DNA of 64,000 bases from Nemania diffusa (lineage: Eukaryota > Ascomycota > Sordariomycetes > Xylariales > Xylariaceae). A program made the translations under genes and the position numbers. Positions 24,901 through 36,200 of this stretch are shown here, piece after piece. The first letter of the stretch is position 1; every line of letters begins with the position of its first letter. Location of the stretch: the NCBI GenBank assembly GCA_038501195.1, contig JBBPUQ010000002.1, forward strand, positions 1,240,001 to 1,304,000. The letters run 5' to 3'. The notes below the pieces were generated by a model, which had not been told where the DNA came from, made no database searches, and saw only the letters and a list, made by a program, of their open reading frames with translations.

Positions 24901-26570
24901 TCTTCTTTTGCTCTTTATCAATTGCCTTGGCGATGAGGTGCTGATCATGGAGGGTATACCAACGCTCAACTAGCCCAACGATTGTGCTTTTTCCCGAACC
25001 CGACGGGCCAACAATTGCTGTAAGCTTGCCTGCTTCAATAGTGAGGTTGAGCTGGTCAAGAACCTTGACATGCGGTCGACTAGGATAGGCAAAGTCGACA
25101 TCCTTGAAGACGATATCGTCCGTTGCAGTCACATCAGGCTCCTTAAGCTCTCCCGTCTCAGATCGGGGGGCATCAATAACAACGAAGAATTCACAGGCGG
25201 CCACCACAGCTTTCCCAATAGCAATAAGTGGCGTCGATACTCGTTCGACAGAAAATACTAGCAGAAACACCGAAAAGAGTACGACTGTGATAGTACCAAT
25301 ACCACCTGTGCGTCCGTCAGCAAAGGAGTTGCTACCGAACCAGAAAGAAAGACCAAAAGTGGCGAAAATGGAGAAGAAAATTAGACCGAACTGGACAGCT
25401 AGGAACGGTGCTGTCCATTGTCCGTGTCTCTTGGCGGCAGCGACCCAAACAGCAAAGCGTTTGGCCATCCGTTCCTCAGCACCGCATGCGGTAACCATTC
25501 GGATAGATGAGAAAGCCTCGCTGGCGATGGAAGAGGACTTCGTTTCCGCCCTGGTCAACCGTGAGGTGCCTTTAAGAATGAATGGGAGTAGCACACTCAG
25601 TACCAGGCTGATGAAGACGAGAACAGCGCTAGTAACAAGAGCTTGGGACCAGCTGTACGTAAATGCAATGATGATTGCAGCAATAATCGTAGATGTATAT
25701 TCAATCAGAGTTCCTAGCTTCTCGGAAATGCCCAACTGCAAAGTGTTGGCAGTTGTTGTTATAGTTCCAGCTGCAGAACCCGGTGGCATCGAATCAAGGA
25801 CATGAATGGTCTGACCAAACAGGCAACGCAAATAGTCGAGTCTAATAGCGGCTGACATCCGAATGCCAATCATGCGATATGCGAACTAACCGTGTCAGTA
25901 CAGGTTTGCATTGTAACCACGAGGGAAAGTCACGTACCTTGTTGATATAGGCTAGAGTAAATCTAGCTAAGAAAAGGATGAAAAGATATAGTCTAAAACT
26001 GCAATTAGCAAAATGAATGTTGTCAACCGGAATCAAGACATACGCATTTCTGTTAAGCAGGGCTTGGAACTCGCCACGAGTGGTCGTAGGGGGGTCGAGA
26101 AAGTAGCCATTGAAATCGCTAACTAGCCTGCCTATAGGGCGGGTTAACACGTTTAAACGTAGAAAGCATCATTGAAAAATTACTCACCAAAAATGATATT
26201 AACTAACGGCAGGGTCTGGGGGAGATTCAGTTAGCTATATTCTAAGAATTGAAGGAGATCCCAGATATTTGGACATACGACTCCTGATCCAGCAGCTGCC
26301 ACCGCGGCGACGGCAAGGAGAGGGAGATCCCAGCCCCGAGCATACTTGAAGACTCGCTGTTTTGCAGTCAGTAACAGCTTCGTAACCGGACGTAGACGCA
26401 GTGCTCACAAGGTAGTCCCCGAAAGCAGCTTCTCTCTCGGGCCGTAGCTTGGCATCTTGTTCAGCCTGCTCTTCTTTGGTAGTTGGATCGGCAACGGCCG
26501 AGGCAGCTGGCTTCTCTCTCACTGTCCCACCAAGGACTGACTGGTTGGACTCTGGAGGTTCTGTCCCCAT
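21979..26570 (-). CDS. Full-size ABCB (multidrug-resistance/Ste6-type) ABC transporter
   Basis: ATP-driven exporter with (TMD-NBD)x2 layout. Ten exons join in frame: 26570-26409, 26356-26279, 26215-26188 (28 nt), 26131-26044, 25998-25938, 25885-23983, 23926-23842, 23680-23587, 23534-23365 and 23299-21979, giving 1329 residues. NBD1 has Walker A GPSGSGKST (about 432-440), Q-loop QQEP, signature LSGGQRQR, Walker B ILILDEATSAID and H-loop AHRLST. NBD2 has GASGCGKTS, LSGGQKQR, VLLLDEATSSLD and AHRLAT, so both sites look catalytic. Each NBD is preceded by about six hydrophobic segments. Between Walker A and the Q-loop of NBD1 lies an extra Lys/Glu/Asp-rich segment (about 454-505). Substrate cannot be predicted; homologous fungal transporters export drugs, mycotoxins or lipopeptide pheromone. 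There is no adjacent biosynthetic cluster. Confidence 0.92.
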
Positions 26571-28265
26571 GCTGAGATAGAAGGATCCAATCGAGTCCTG
26601 AGCCGCTGGGTTGCTTTGTTACAGAATTGAGCTACCCGGCGAGGCTAGGCTTCGCAAACTTGGTCAAGCAAAACTTGATAGTCAGCGCATCTGGAACCCT
26701 GGAATTCTAAGCGCGGTTTGGTGTTGTCCCGAGTCCTGTCTGTTTCTCTAGCGAGAGTGTCTCCTTTCAAAGTGGCGATGTTTAAATAAATACAGAAGAA
26801 GTCGCGTCGAACTTTGAAGTAAATGTGAACAAAGGGACCTGTATCCTGTCTGCCTACAGGTAGCTAGGGTATAGCTACATATGTAAGGGGTGTAGGTACT
26901 TAGACTAAGGTATCAAAGAAGCACTCGTGCTGTATGTGATGATTTTTGCTGCTTAGATTGAATAAATATTTGAGAAATAGGATTGATATACCTAGATATT
27001 AATCTCACGAGAATTATGCGATGTCGGTTGTGTTGAATAGCAGTTGTCAGAGTGTCGATTCGCCTAAAGTCCTAGACACATAGGATACCGAACATGTAGT
27101 AATAGTTGTATGATACAGAGTACCTGGCTGCCTGGGGCTCTTGGCAGCCCAGATTGTATCACATACTCGGGCAGTTTAAGAGCCCGTGGGCCCGCACGCC
27201 CGTCTGCCACTCTGCAACCACCCGGCGCACCTGTCTGCCTACCTACTTATACGACTATACGCTACTTTTACTGGACAGCTGCAGTATTGCGCAATTGGCC
27301 ACCTCTGAAACTCCAGGTGTCATTGCATTTGAATGAATCTGAATCTGAGCGTGTTGTTTGTACATAGGAACTTAGAATTTCCTAATTGGGAGTAGTGCGG
27401 ACGTGAATACGCCGTATTCACACTTTCTGGGGTCTGATTCTTCGCCAATCCTCCTACGCAGAACTTCGTTTTCCTTCATTTTCCTTCGATTGGAGTCACC
27501 GCCAATCTCGGGAGTAATTATTAGTAGATGAGCTCCATTCTGATGAGATGCTGCATACTTAGGCATACTGTACCTCAGATTGACCTACCCGTCCAGGGGA
27601 CCAAGTACTCATCAAATTGTTATGCGCGAATGAGCGCAAAGTACGAGATACGAGACACATATATCCCCACGTCAAGACGCCGGCTGACTCATATCTCACA
27701 CCCTTCAATATACAACACAATCACCGTCCATTCGTCCATTCACTAAGGTAAGAAGAACTAGGTGGGTGCGCGGATCAAAATTGCGTTATGAATTGATAAT
27801 TCGGCACTTAGGGTCGGCCTGACTGTGATCGGCGCTTAAAGCGTTTCCCAAACCCTTCCGATCAATATTCATTTCTTTTCGGTCCCTTGGTACCGTCACC
27901 ATCTGACAAGACCAATTTTCCTTTTTCTATCTTCGACCAGAAGAGCAGAGCGAAGCAGAGCATAGCAGAGCATAACAGAGCACCAAAGTACATGCCAAGT
28001 GCTATCCATCATCGATCGATCACGAACATAACCGTAACCCCTTGCACAGATCTCTTTCAAACCAGCCTGGTTGAGCTGCGAGGTGCCTAAGTCGGGTATT
28101 TTCATTTCGCCTGTCGCTAAATCACCGACCCAAACCAATATCTATAATCGATATGACGATGACCCCCTTCAGCTAGATTCTAGTGCATTAGCGCTCAACT
28201 CGACAACGAACGAACGAAACGAGGCGGCCTGACATTTTATCGCAAAACACGACGCTGATATCAAC
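26571..28265. other. Spacer between G6PD and ABC transporter
   Basis: Carries the ABC transporter promoter and the G6PD 3' region. It includes an AGCAGAGC-type repeat at 27941-27983. Short frames at 27106-27367 and 27887-28138 have no recognisable content. Confidence 0.5.
27941..27983. repeat. Imperfect 10-bp AGCAGAGC-type tandem repeat
   Basis: About four copies of a unit close to AGCAGAGCNA (aagagcagag, cgaagcagag, catagcagag, cataacagag). Confidence 0.75.
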
Positions 28266-30185
28266 TTACAACTTGTTGGGTGGTGCTGCCGAGGTTGTGG
28301 GCCACTGGTAGCCTGCGGCATCGCTGAACTTGTACCCGTATGACGACGTGAAGTCGTCTAGCACAGCTGGTCCACGAGACCCTAATAGAAGAGAAGTTGT
28401 TAGCACTCAGCAACACTACGTTTTGGCACATTCGCCACTCACCGTAAGGGTACTCCATGGGTACAATCTCCTTGTTGTCATCGAGGTAGTGCAACAAAGG
28501 GGTGAATATCCGCCAGCTGGCGTCAAGCTCATCGTCTCGAACAAAGTTGGAATGGTCGCCCTTTATAGCATCCAAAATAAGTGATTCATAAGCCTCGGGG
28601 ATTTTTAAGTCCGAGAACCGTCGCCGGTATGTGAGGTCAAGTTCTGTGACAACCGTCTGCATACTCAAACCTGGCAATTTGGAGTTCATCTTGATGTAAA
28701 CGCTCTCATTGGGCTGGATGCGCATGACGAGCTCGTTCCGGGGAATGTCTTTAAAGATACCGCTAGTAACGTCCTTAAATTGAATACGAATCTCCGTCTT
28801 TTGCTCGTTTAGGGCCTTGCCAGCCTTCATGATGAAGGGCACGCCATCCCATCTCTCGTTCTTGATATAAGCAACGAGGGCACAGAATGTTGCGCAGCGT
28901 GAGTCCTTAGGAACGGTATCGTCCTCCTTGTATGAAGGCTTGCTTCCGTCCAAGGACTTGCCATATTGACCAATTATGACATTCTTGGGTTCAATGGCAG
29001 GAATCCCGCGAAGCACACGAACCTTCTCATCACGAATATCCTCCGACGAGAAAGAAATCGGACGCTCCATGGCAAGCAGCGTCAAGACTTGGAGCAAGTG
29101 GTTTTGCATGACATCACGAATAATTCCAAACTCGTCAAAATAACCACCCCGGCCTTCGGTGCCAAAAGGCTCCTTGAAAGTAATCTGGACGTTGTCGATA
29201 TGGCGTCGGTTCCATGTAGCACCGAAAAATTCGTTGCCAAACCGGAGGATGAGAATATTCTTAACCATCTCTTTTCCGAGATAGTGGTCGATACGGTAGA
29301 GCTCATCTTCTTTCCAGTCGGGTTCAAGGGACTTTTGGAGTGCACGGGAACTAGCCAGATCCTTACCAAATGGCTTTTCAACCTATAATGTGCCAAGCAA
29401 ACTATAAGCATCACTTCCTTCTATTCAATAACAAAAAGGAGACTTACGATTACACGAGCGATGCCGTTCCTGGGATAGCAGCATCGCTTAAGGTGCTGCG
29501 AGACAACTGTGAAGACGCTGGGAGGAAGAGCCATATAGAATAAACGATGGGTTTCTAGCCGGCCTGTCTCAATTTCCTCTAGGTGCTTGTTGAGCTGAAG
29601 GAAAGAGTCATCTTGGTCATATTGTCCGGAGACATAGGTGCATAGCTCGCAGAATTCGGCCAGCTGCTGCTCCAAATCCTTGGTAGGTGTCTTGATATAC
29701 GACTTCACTCGCTTTAGGTATTCCTCATGGTCCATCTTTGTCCGGGCATATCCGACGATCTTGATGTTCTTGGGGAGGAATTGGTTGCGGTACTCGGGCA
29801 ATGTCAGCTCGATTGGCCATCTCTGCAATTGATTTGCTTTGTGCAGGCTGAGATACTCACGAGACCAAAAAGCGCAGGGAACTATGCAAATAAATGTCAG
29901 CATCACAGACCCTCCTGCACACAAGATGTTAGATAATACTAACAGTCTTCTTCTTTGCAAGGTCACCGGAGGCACCAAGGACCACGATAACCGTGTTTTC
30001 CTTGAGCTCCACGGAACTACAAAATGCAAAGTTAGCATAGTTATTATCGCGAGCATGTTGTCCGGATGCGCCGTCGCAACATCAAGCTGTGCGCCGTTCG
30101 CGGAGAGTGGAGGTCGCGGTATTTCAAAGGTGATGAAATGGCGGGGTGGAGGCGGGGTATCTTCTTACCCTGTTGGAACTTCCAT
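28266..30185 (-). CDS. ZWF1: Glucose-6-phosphate 1-dehydrogenase
   Basis: Oxidises glucose-6-phosphate to 6-phosphogluconolactone with NADP+, the first and main NADPH-producing step of the oxidative pentose phosphate pathway; cytosolic. Six exons: 30185-30169 (17 nt), 30016-29944, 29881-29861 (21 nt), 29792-29448, 29382-28443 and 28381-28266, giving 503 residues, the usual fungal size. The NADP+-binding GASGDLAKKKT is at 20-30. The substrate-binding signature RIDHYLGKE is at 182-190, followed by MVKNILILRFGN. The C-terminus around GYKFSDAAGYQWP is family-conserved. The final intron (28442-28382) must be removed, otherwise the C-terminus diverges after EYPYG. Splitting of the N-terminus into very short exons is also known from other filamentous fungal G6PD genes. 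Confidence 0.97.
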
Positions 30186-32375
30186 TTTGTCTATTTGGCG
30201 AAGCTGTAATTCTCAGATGAAAAAAAATGAAACAAGTAAATAAGATCAGAGGCAAGATTGAACTAGAAAAGAGGTGGTTGGAAAGAGTATGGTGGTTGCA
30301 GAGAAGGAGGTGGAATAAAGAGTCCCTAGGCTGGCGGGCTGGCAGGAGAGGTCGAGGCAGAAATCGCAGGTCAGCGGACTTGTCGGAAACAGAAGCAGCA
30401 GCAGAAACAGCTGGGAGCGCTAGCAGCCCGCAGCCACAGGAGGTACCTAGCAGGGAGGAACCAGGGAGCTTTCCTTTACGGTACTTGGAAGGTAGAAGTA
30501 TGTGGCATGTAGACAAACAGCTCTGCCATGGTTGCTTATTATCACTGTGCTTGATGTGTAGCCTGCTATGAAATTGGACAGTAGTACAGTATGTATCTTA
30601 GCTACCATGTATGTAGGTAGGGAGACTAATCATAAAGTTGGACTTACCTTATAGGGGATCAGCCGCGAAACTGACACACTCCAGTCTACGGAAAGGTACC
30701 TAGGAGCTCTGTACAGAGAGCGCGATTGGGACGCCAATTGGAAGCAGATGGGTTCCCACAGCGGGGTCGGGGAGCTTACTCAGGTCCCGCTTTCGCTCTC
30801 TCAACCTAGGCACAACCTACCTGGCACTTATTCACGTCAAAGGTTGCAGTCATGGCGGTCAGCTCAGCTCTAAACATGAATGAATCCTAGACTCCTTCGC
30901 TTCTTCTTGCTTACAACCCTGCAAATTGAATGAAGCAGAACGGGCATGTCAACGAACAATATATCTAGACAAGTTTACAAAGTGTGTTGCCATACTCGGA
31001 TGCCAAAGTCTAACCCTCTAAGGTACAGGTAGGTAGATAACTATGTAGGTCAGCTAACACACCGAGAGTCTCTAAAAGCCTGGCAGCTCTTAGCTAGGTA
31101 CTTACCACAACGCAAGCCAGACAACGGGGGATATGCGGTCGTCGTATGCACTTGTGCTTGAGAGCCAGGAGGATCTCAAACCCCTTGGGTATACTACGCA
31201 GTAGGTGTTGTAGTCACATTCCTCTCGGGCGCCAAGGGATTTTGGCAGCATGCCAGCTGCAACCGCTTACAAGTAATACCCTCACTCTGGAATAGACGAT
31301 GACAGTGACAGCCTTGGGGGTTAATTTGAAATTCTAGCATAAATGTCATGCAGATGGGCCAGCCCTTAGGGCCATTGGGTCTATAGCCTGTGCGATGCCT
31401 GTGTGGTGTTGCTTAACAATCAGCCCTGATGCTGCATACTGCATAATCCAGTTCTGTGATTGAGAACACTTTGCGTAACAACATACCTACTATGTAGATA
31501 GGTAGTATGATCACTTTCTTACTAAACACCTTAGAGCCCAAGTGCACCCACATGGGAGCAAGCCCTTCTTTCCTGACCATGCATATGGTCACATACCTAC
31601 TCTGTATTACTTTATTAAAGCTTCATAGCGGAGTAGTTGTGATATACCATTAGTTGCGAGGGGAAACAGTGGCAGGAACCGAAGGAAGGATCTCTTGTAT
31701 TCCCTCCTGCACAGTAACTCGCATCAGTCCGCGTGATCAATGATCAATGCAATTAAATCAGCAAGGTTACCTATACATAAAGTCCTATAATAAATGGCGC
31801 TTCCGGAGATAAGAACACCTACCGAGCGTCATCAATGGCACAAGTAACCGGACTCTGCAAGTTGTAGACACAGAGCAGTCAGCAGATAAATAAGAAGTAT
31901 GATGTTCTCAATTATGCTATAGTTGATAAAGGCAGCAGACGTTGCTAATGGTGAGTTGTGTATCTCACAAAAGACTCAGGAACTAAGACCGCCGGTTGCC
32001 TGTAGTAACCGCGATAAGCTTGGATGAGGGGATCAGGAATAGCTACATAATGTGGGTTGTACAGTACCAGGGATGAGATACATAGAATATGATAGACAAG
32101 CTTACCTAAGGTAGGTGATTCCAAGCTCAGCCACAGGTGTGGCTTTCCTTATCTTATCTAATAACTCACACACAAAACACAGCCGATGGAATAATTTTCT
32201 CCATTGTGAATTATTAGTGGCGCAGGGCTCGCTAAACCCACGTAACCAGTCCCTCCTTCGTCAACGCTCCTGTCAACCTTCGAGGTTCGGACATCACGAC
32301 GACTACTAACCCCCCAGCGCACGCAGTCCCTCTACCCCAAGGATTATCGAGAGCGCCAAAAAAGCCACCGTCAAG
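30186..32375. other. Shared upstream region of divergent G6PD and eL33 genes
   Basis: About 2.2 kb between divergent starts. A GA/CA-rich stretch (30270-30460) lies just upstream of G6PD and is probably its 5' UTR/promoter. TAGGTA words and a CTCTGTACAGAG palindrome (30708-30719) follow. A pyrimidine-rich segment (about 32250-32340) comes before eL33. No gene is supported. Confidence 0.5.
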
Positions 32376-33230
32376 ATGCCTTCTGAATCCGGTCACAGAT
32401 GTAAGACCTTCCCATCGTCTACCGCAACCACATGCACTCCCTCGCGAGCATAGGAAAGAGGCGTAATTCATGCGCGACTCTTACCTCAACTCAATTCACT
32501 TGCGCCCATCTGCACTCATTGAATTCACGCTGACTTGGTCTCTAGTATACGTCAAGTGAGAGCCCCCGAATTTCCCATCACAACGATTGACCCGATTCAA
32601 CCAACCGATTTACACCGCCATGTGCGATGCTATACATTATGACCAAATGCATGCCACCGCAAGAACATGGTTACTAACCACGACTGCGCTATAGGGGTCG
32701 CCACCTGTCATATGTGCGAAACAAGCACACGAGTATGCATACCATGAATCTCTAACCGCCTCGGCGCGGGTTTCATCTAGCAAAACGCTGACGGCGATAT
32801 CTAGCCCACTCCAAGACAAGCTTGATCAAGATCGAGGGTGTCGATGACCCCAAGGCTGCCAAGTAGGTTACTAGAACCATAACAGGATTGCTTATAGATG
32901 GTCTAATTGTTTGAAAGCTTCTACCTCGGCAAGCGCATCGCATATGTCTACAAGGGACAAAAGGAGATCCGTGGCACTAAGATCCGAGTTATCTGGTGAG
33001 TACTCATGTACCTTAATGTGATGGTCGTATAGAAAGCTAACTAGATACTAGGGGCAAAGTGACTCGCCCACATGGTCAGTCGGATATGCGAACGCGTTGA
33101 TAATAAATTTTACTGACTTTTATCGCTTCCAGGCAACTCCGGCGTCGTCCGAGCCAAGTTCTCTACCCCTCTTCCCTCGCGTTCGTTCGGTGCTTCTGTT
33201 CGCATTATGCTGTACCCCTCTTCGATATAG
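32376..33230 (+). CDS. RPL33: 60S ribosomal protein eL33 (L35Ae)
   Basis: Structural protein of the large ribosomal subunit. Seven small exons join in frame: 32376-32400, 32546-32555 (10 nt), 32695-32732, 32805-32862, 32918-32995, 33052-33074 and 33133-33230, giving 109 residues, matching the 107-109 of the family. Recognisable segments are [59 protein letters not shown] and the C-terminal [14 protein letters not shown]. The ten-base exon TATACGTCAA supplies the LYVK residues; without it the frame and a universally conserved segment are lost. The segment after LSY (VRNKHTTHSK) is the least conserved part and sets the exon 3/4 junction, which keeps the exact family length. Dense introns are usual for highly expressed fungal ribosomal protein genes. 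Confidence 0.95.
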
Positions 33231-36200
33231 ATGGAGGTACTAGGCCGGAGTTGGGAGTATGATCGGTTCATCATGGTTGGCATTGGCTGCATCAGGGTTA
33301 GGCAAGGTTTCTGGCTCAAGCCTTGAGACTAGGCATCACACCAAAAATCAGAAAGAAATACCAATAACGATGGACCGACGAATTCCTCGCGTGAGCAACG
33401 CATTGTTACGGCAGTTACAGCAGTAATGGGCTCGATCGCGATAGAGTGACATTGTGCTTCGGTTACGCAGGTTACAGAGCTGTACGCAACTTAGTCACGC
33501 ATGCGTCTTTGGTCGGTTTGGTGATTCTACTCGGCGAAGTGGATCCTACGATGAGAAGAAAATGATGCTACACAAGTTGATATAAGCCTCAGCTTGCTTC
33601 GATGCCAGTTGCTCCCTAATCGATGCTCTACGATGAGGTTTCCCAACCTGCTGCTTTCAAGCCTCTAGTGTTTTTGTTTCAATGTTTCTGCCGGGTTAAA
33701 AGTTCTGGTCTGTGATACGTCGAAGTATTGCTTTGCTTGATTTTAAAGACTGCTATTATAATTATTATGTACTTGCGTGAGCACCATGCGGTGGAGCTTG
33801 TCCGTACTACAATCAACGAGCAACCTGCAGGTGCCGAGGCGTATTTCATACTCTCGGTAGGCGATGCGAGCAAGTTCGTCGTGCTACATATGTTCTCACG
33901 AAGTATCTAGATTCTCAATCTAGATATTGAACACTTAAGTCATGTGCCCGCACGGCAGTCATCCTAGCGCATAGAATACTTGTACGTCCTATCGTTGCGT
34001 GACTATATCATATATATTTACCCAGCAGCGAAATACCCTCCTGGGCACCGGTAACGTTGATACTATTCGCAGTTATATATATGTCGTTGGATGTAATGTA
34101 AAACTAATCACCGACTACTTATCTCCAGCGGCACATGCCATTACCTATCGTACATAGTACTACCGCCTGGTTAAACCTCCCTGTTGAATAGAATAGCTAG
34201 AGTAGTATCTAGACCACAAGCACTCTTACTTGCGCAGTCAAATAACGTCTCAAGGCGAGGACTCACTACCGCTCAAAGGCTTTACAAACAAATTGAATGT
34301 AAGAGCATGCAACAAGAAGTTTTTATTTTTGTTTGGGCCTAGTTGATATATCTTTCGTACTAGCACTAGTGAGCCTGAGTGAACAAAACTGCTGAATTGA
34401 TAGGACTCCTAAAGTGGACAACTAATATGATAGATGCCTCAGCATGTCCGGCACGCATGTCCGGCACGCACTGCGCAAGGTTAGGCCCAGGAGTATTAGG
34501 GGACGATTAGACGTAGGCAAAATCAGGCGAGAGGACAAGGTACCAACTTGGAGCAGGAATCTATTGCTATTAGGTAGTTTACGGCCGCATTCATATATAT
34601 GAGATGCAACAGGACCGTGAGACTTGTCTCGGCCAGTGGAATGCGGCGTGGGATCGAATCTGTTTGCATATCGTCTTTGGACCCATTCGTATCGGGACTA
34701 CCCGCTGTCTTATTCCCGCAGACAGGTTAATCCGGCCTGTCCGTCTAAGCGCAGCGCATGGTCGCGAAACACGTTGCCGCTACATGATCGTGGCCCTGCT
34801 TATTGCAGAGCACTCTTTTCACATACATAATAAGTATGTGCGTAGCAGCACTCGTCTCACCTCTGATCATTTGTGGCTCGAGCCTGAACCCCCTGCGTAC
34901 AGCTTGGATAAAAAGCTCCGCTGTGTTACCTTATAGATGTACAATGCAGGGCACGTTCAGAAGAGGAAGGAAAAGGAGAACACGGCATAACAACGATGGC
35001 ACGGCATCAAGTATAAAGTGCGCGAAACGACCTAAGCTTGGTCGGTGGGCGATCAGGGACACCTATTCCATTGTCGGGGTTAGAGGTGAAGATGACGAGC
35101 ACGAATGTTAGAGCTAGAGCAGAAGATGGTTGGCGGGGAATAAGATGCAATACTTTGCGGGGAGAGTAAAATATGATATATAAAGTTTGCCTCAGCATAG
35201 ACTTATTTCGTATATATGCTTGGCATTGCGATATCTGTGCTAAACCCAGGCGTATCAGGATACCGAAAAATGTTGAAAGGCTCCCTTCGCCCCCTAAATG
35301 TCGTCGTTCGCACGTCAGGTTCGTATTCTATGTGCCAGCCAATAATGCGACATGTTGGGTGGTATTTCCATTAATGATTACATAGTACGCATACTGCGTA
35401 GAGACAAAGCCGCTTGCTGCTGCTGGTGCTATCACCACTAAACTGCATGCGTGTGTAAAGTCGTATTCGGGAGCCACGGCGAACAGGCATGCTTACATAG
35501 CTTCATAATAAGCACTCACCTTTTTAAAAAGGTAGTACCACCAACTGATACGAAAAGTAAATACTGGGCAGTACTGGGCATGTGTAGTCCAGATAGCTGG
35601 CAAGTCTACTTTCCTACACCACCTCAGTAAGCAGTTCCAGCGCAGAGTTTCTCAGGCTAAATGGTACCTATGTCGGTGAAATTCTTCAAATGCGCTAACC
35701 TACCTAAGGTAGGATTACGTAGTCGCACTCCGGTATAAGTAATATTTGCTTCGTTCTTCAAACTCTCACTGACGAATTTGCCGACTGGAATTACTAAATT
35801 TGGTAGTAGCATCGGTATCTGAATATCGCAGTGAAAGGAGGCATTCAATATAGAAACGAAAGGAAAAGTCAAGTCTTTGGGCCACTCTATTATATTTCAA
35901 GTGGTGAGGCTAGCTTTACTGTACTTGAGACGTGGGGGTTAAATAACAACGCGCGCCCCTCGTATTCTTTTCACTCGGCTGCGTAGCAACGCGCACTAGT
36001 TTTTATCCCCACTTACCTTTTTTAGCCTGCTTAAGCACGATCGGTCGATCCCTAGCGCCGGTTTAATGGGTACATACCTAACTTAGCGGTATGGGAATTA
36101 AATGGGACCTGCTAGCCCTATCAAAAGCTCTCAAAGCAGACGGGAAGCTGTCCGGTCCAGAGCTTTCGATTCCCTTTGATACCTGCGCGAGCTCCCTAGC

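Noticed and set aside
16686..26570. Secondary-metabolite cluster (esterase plus ABC transporter)
   Set aside because: No polyketide synthase, NRPS, terpene cyclase, P450 or cluster regulator is present; neighbours are housekeeping genes.
32401..32694. Intronic snoRNA in the two long eL33 introns
   Set aside because: No C box (RUGAUGA) paired with a D box, and no H/ACA hinge could be found.
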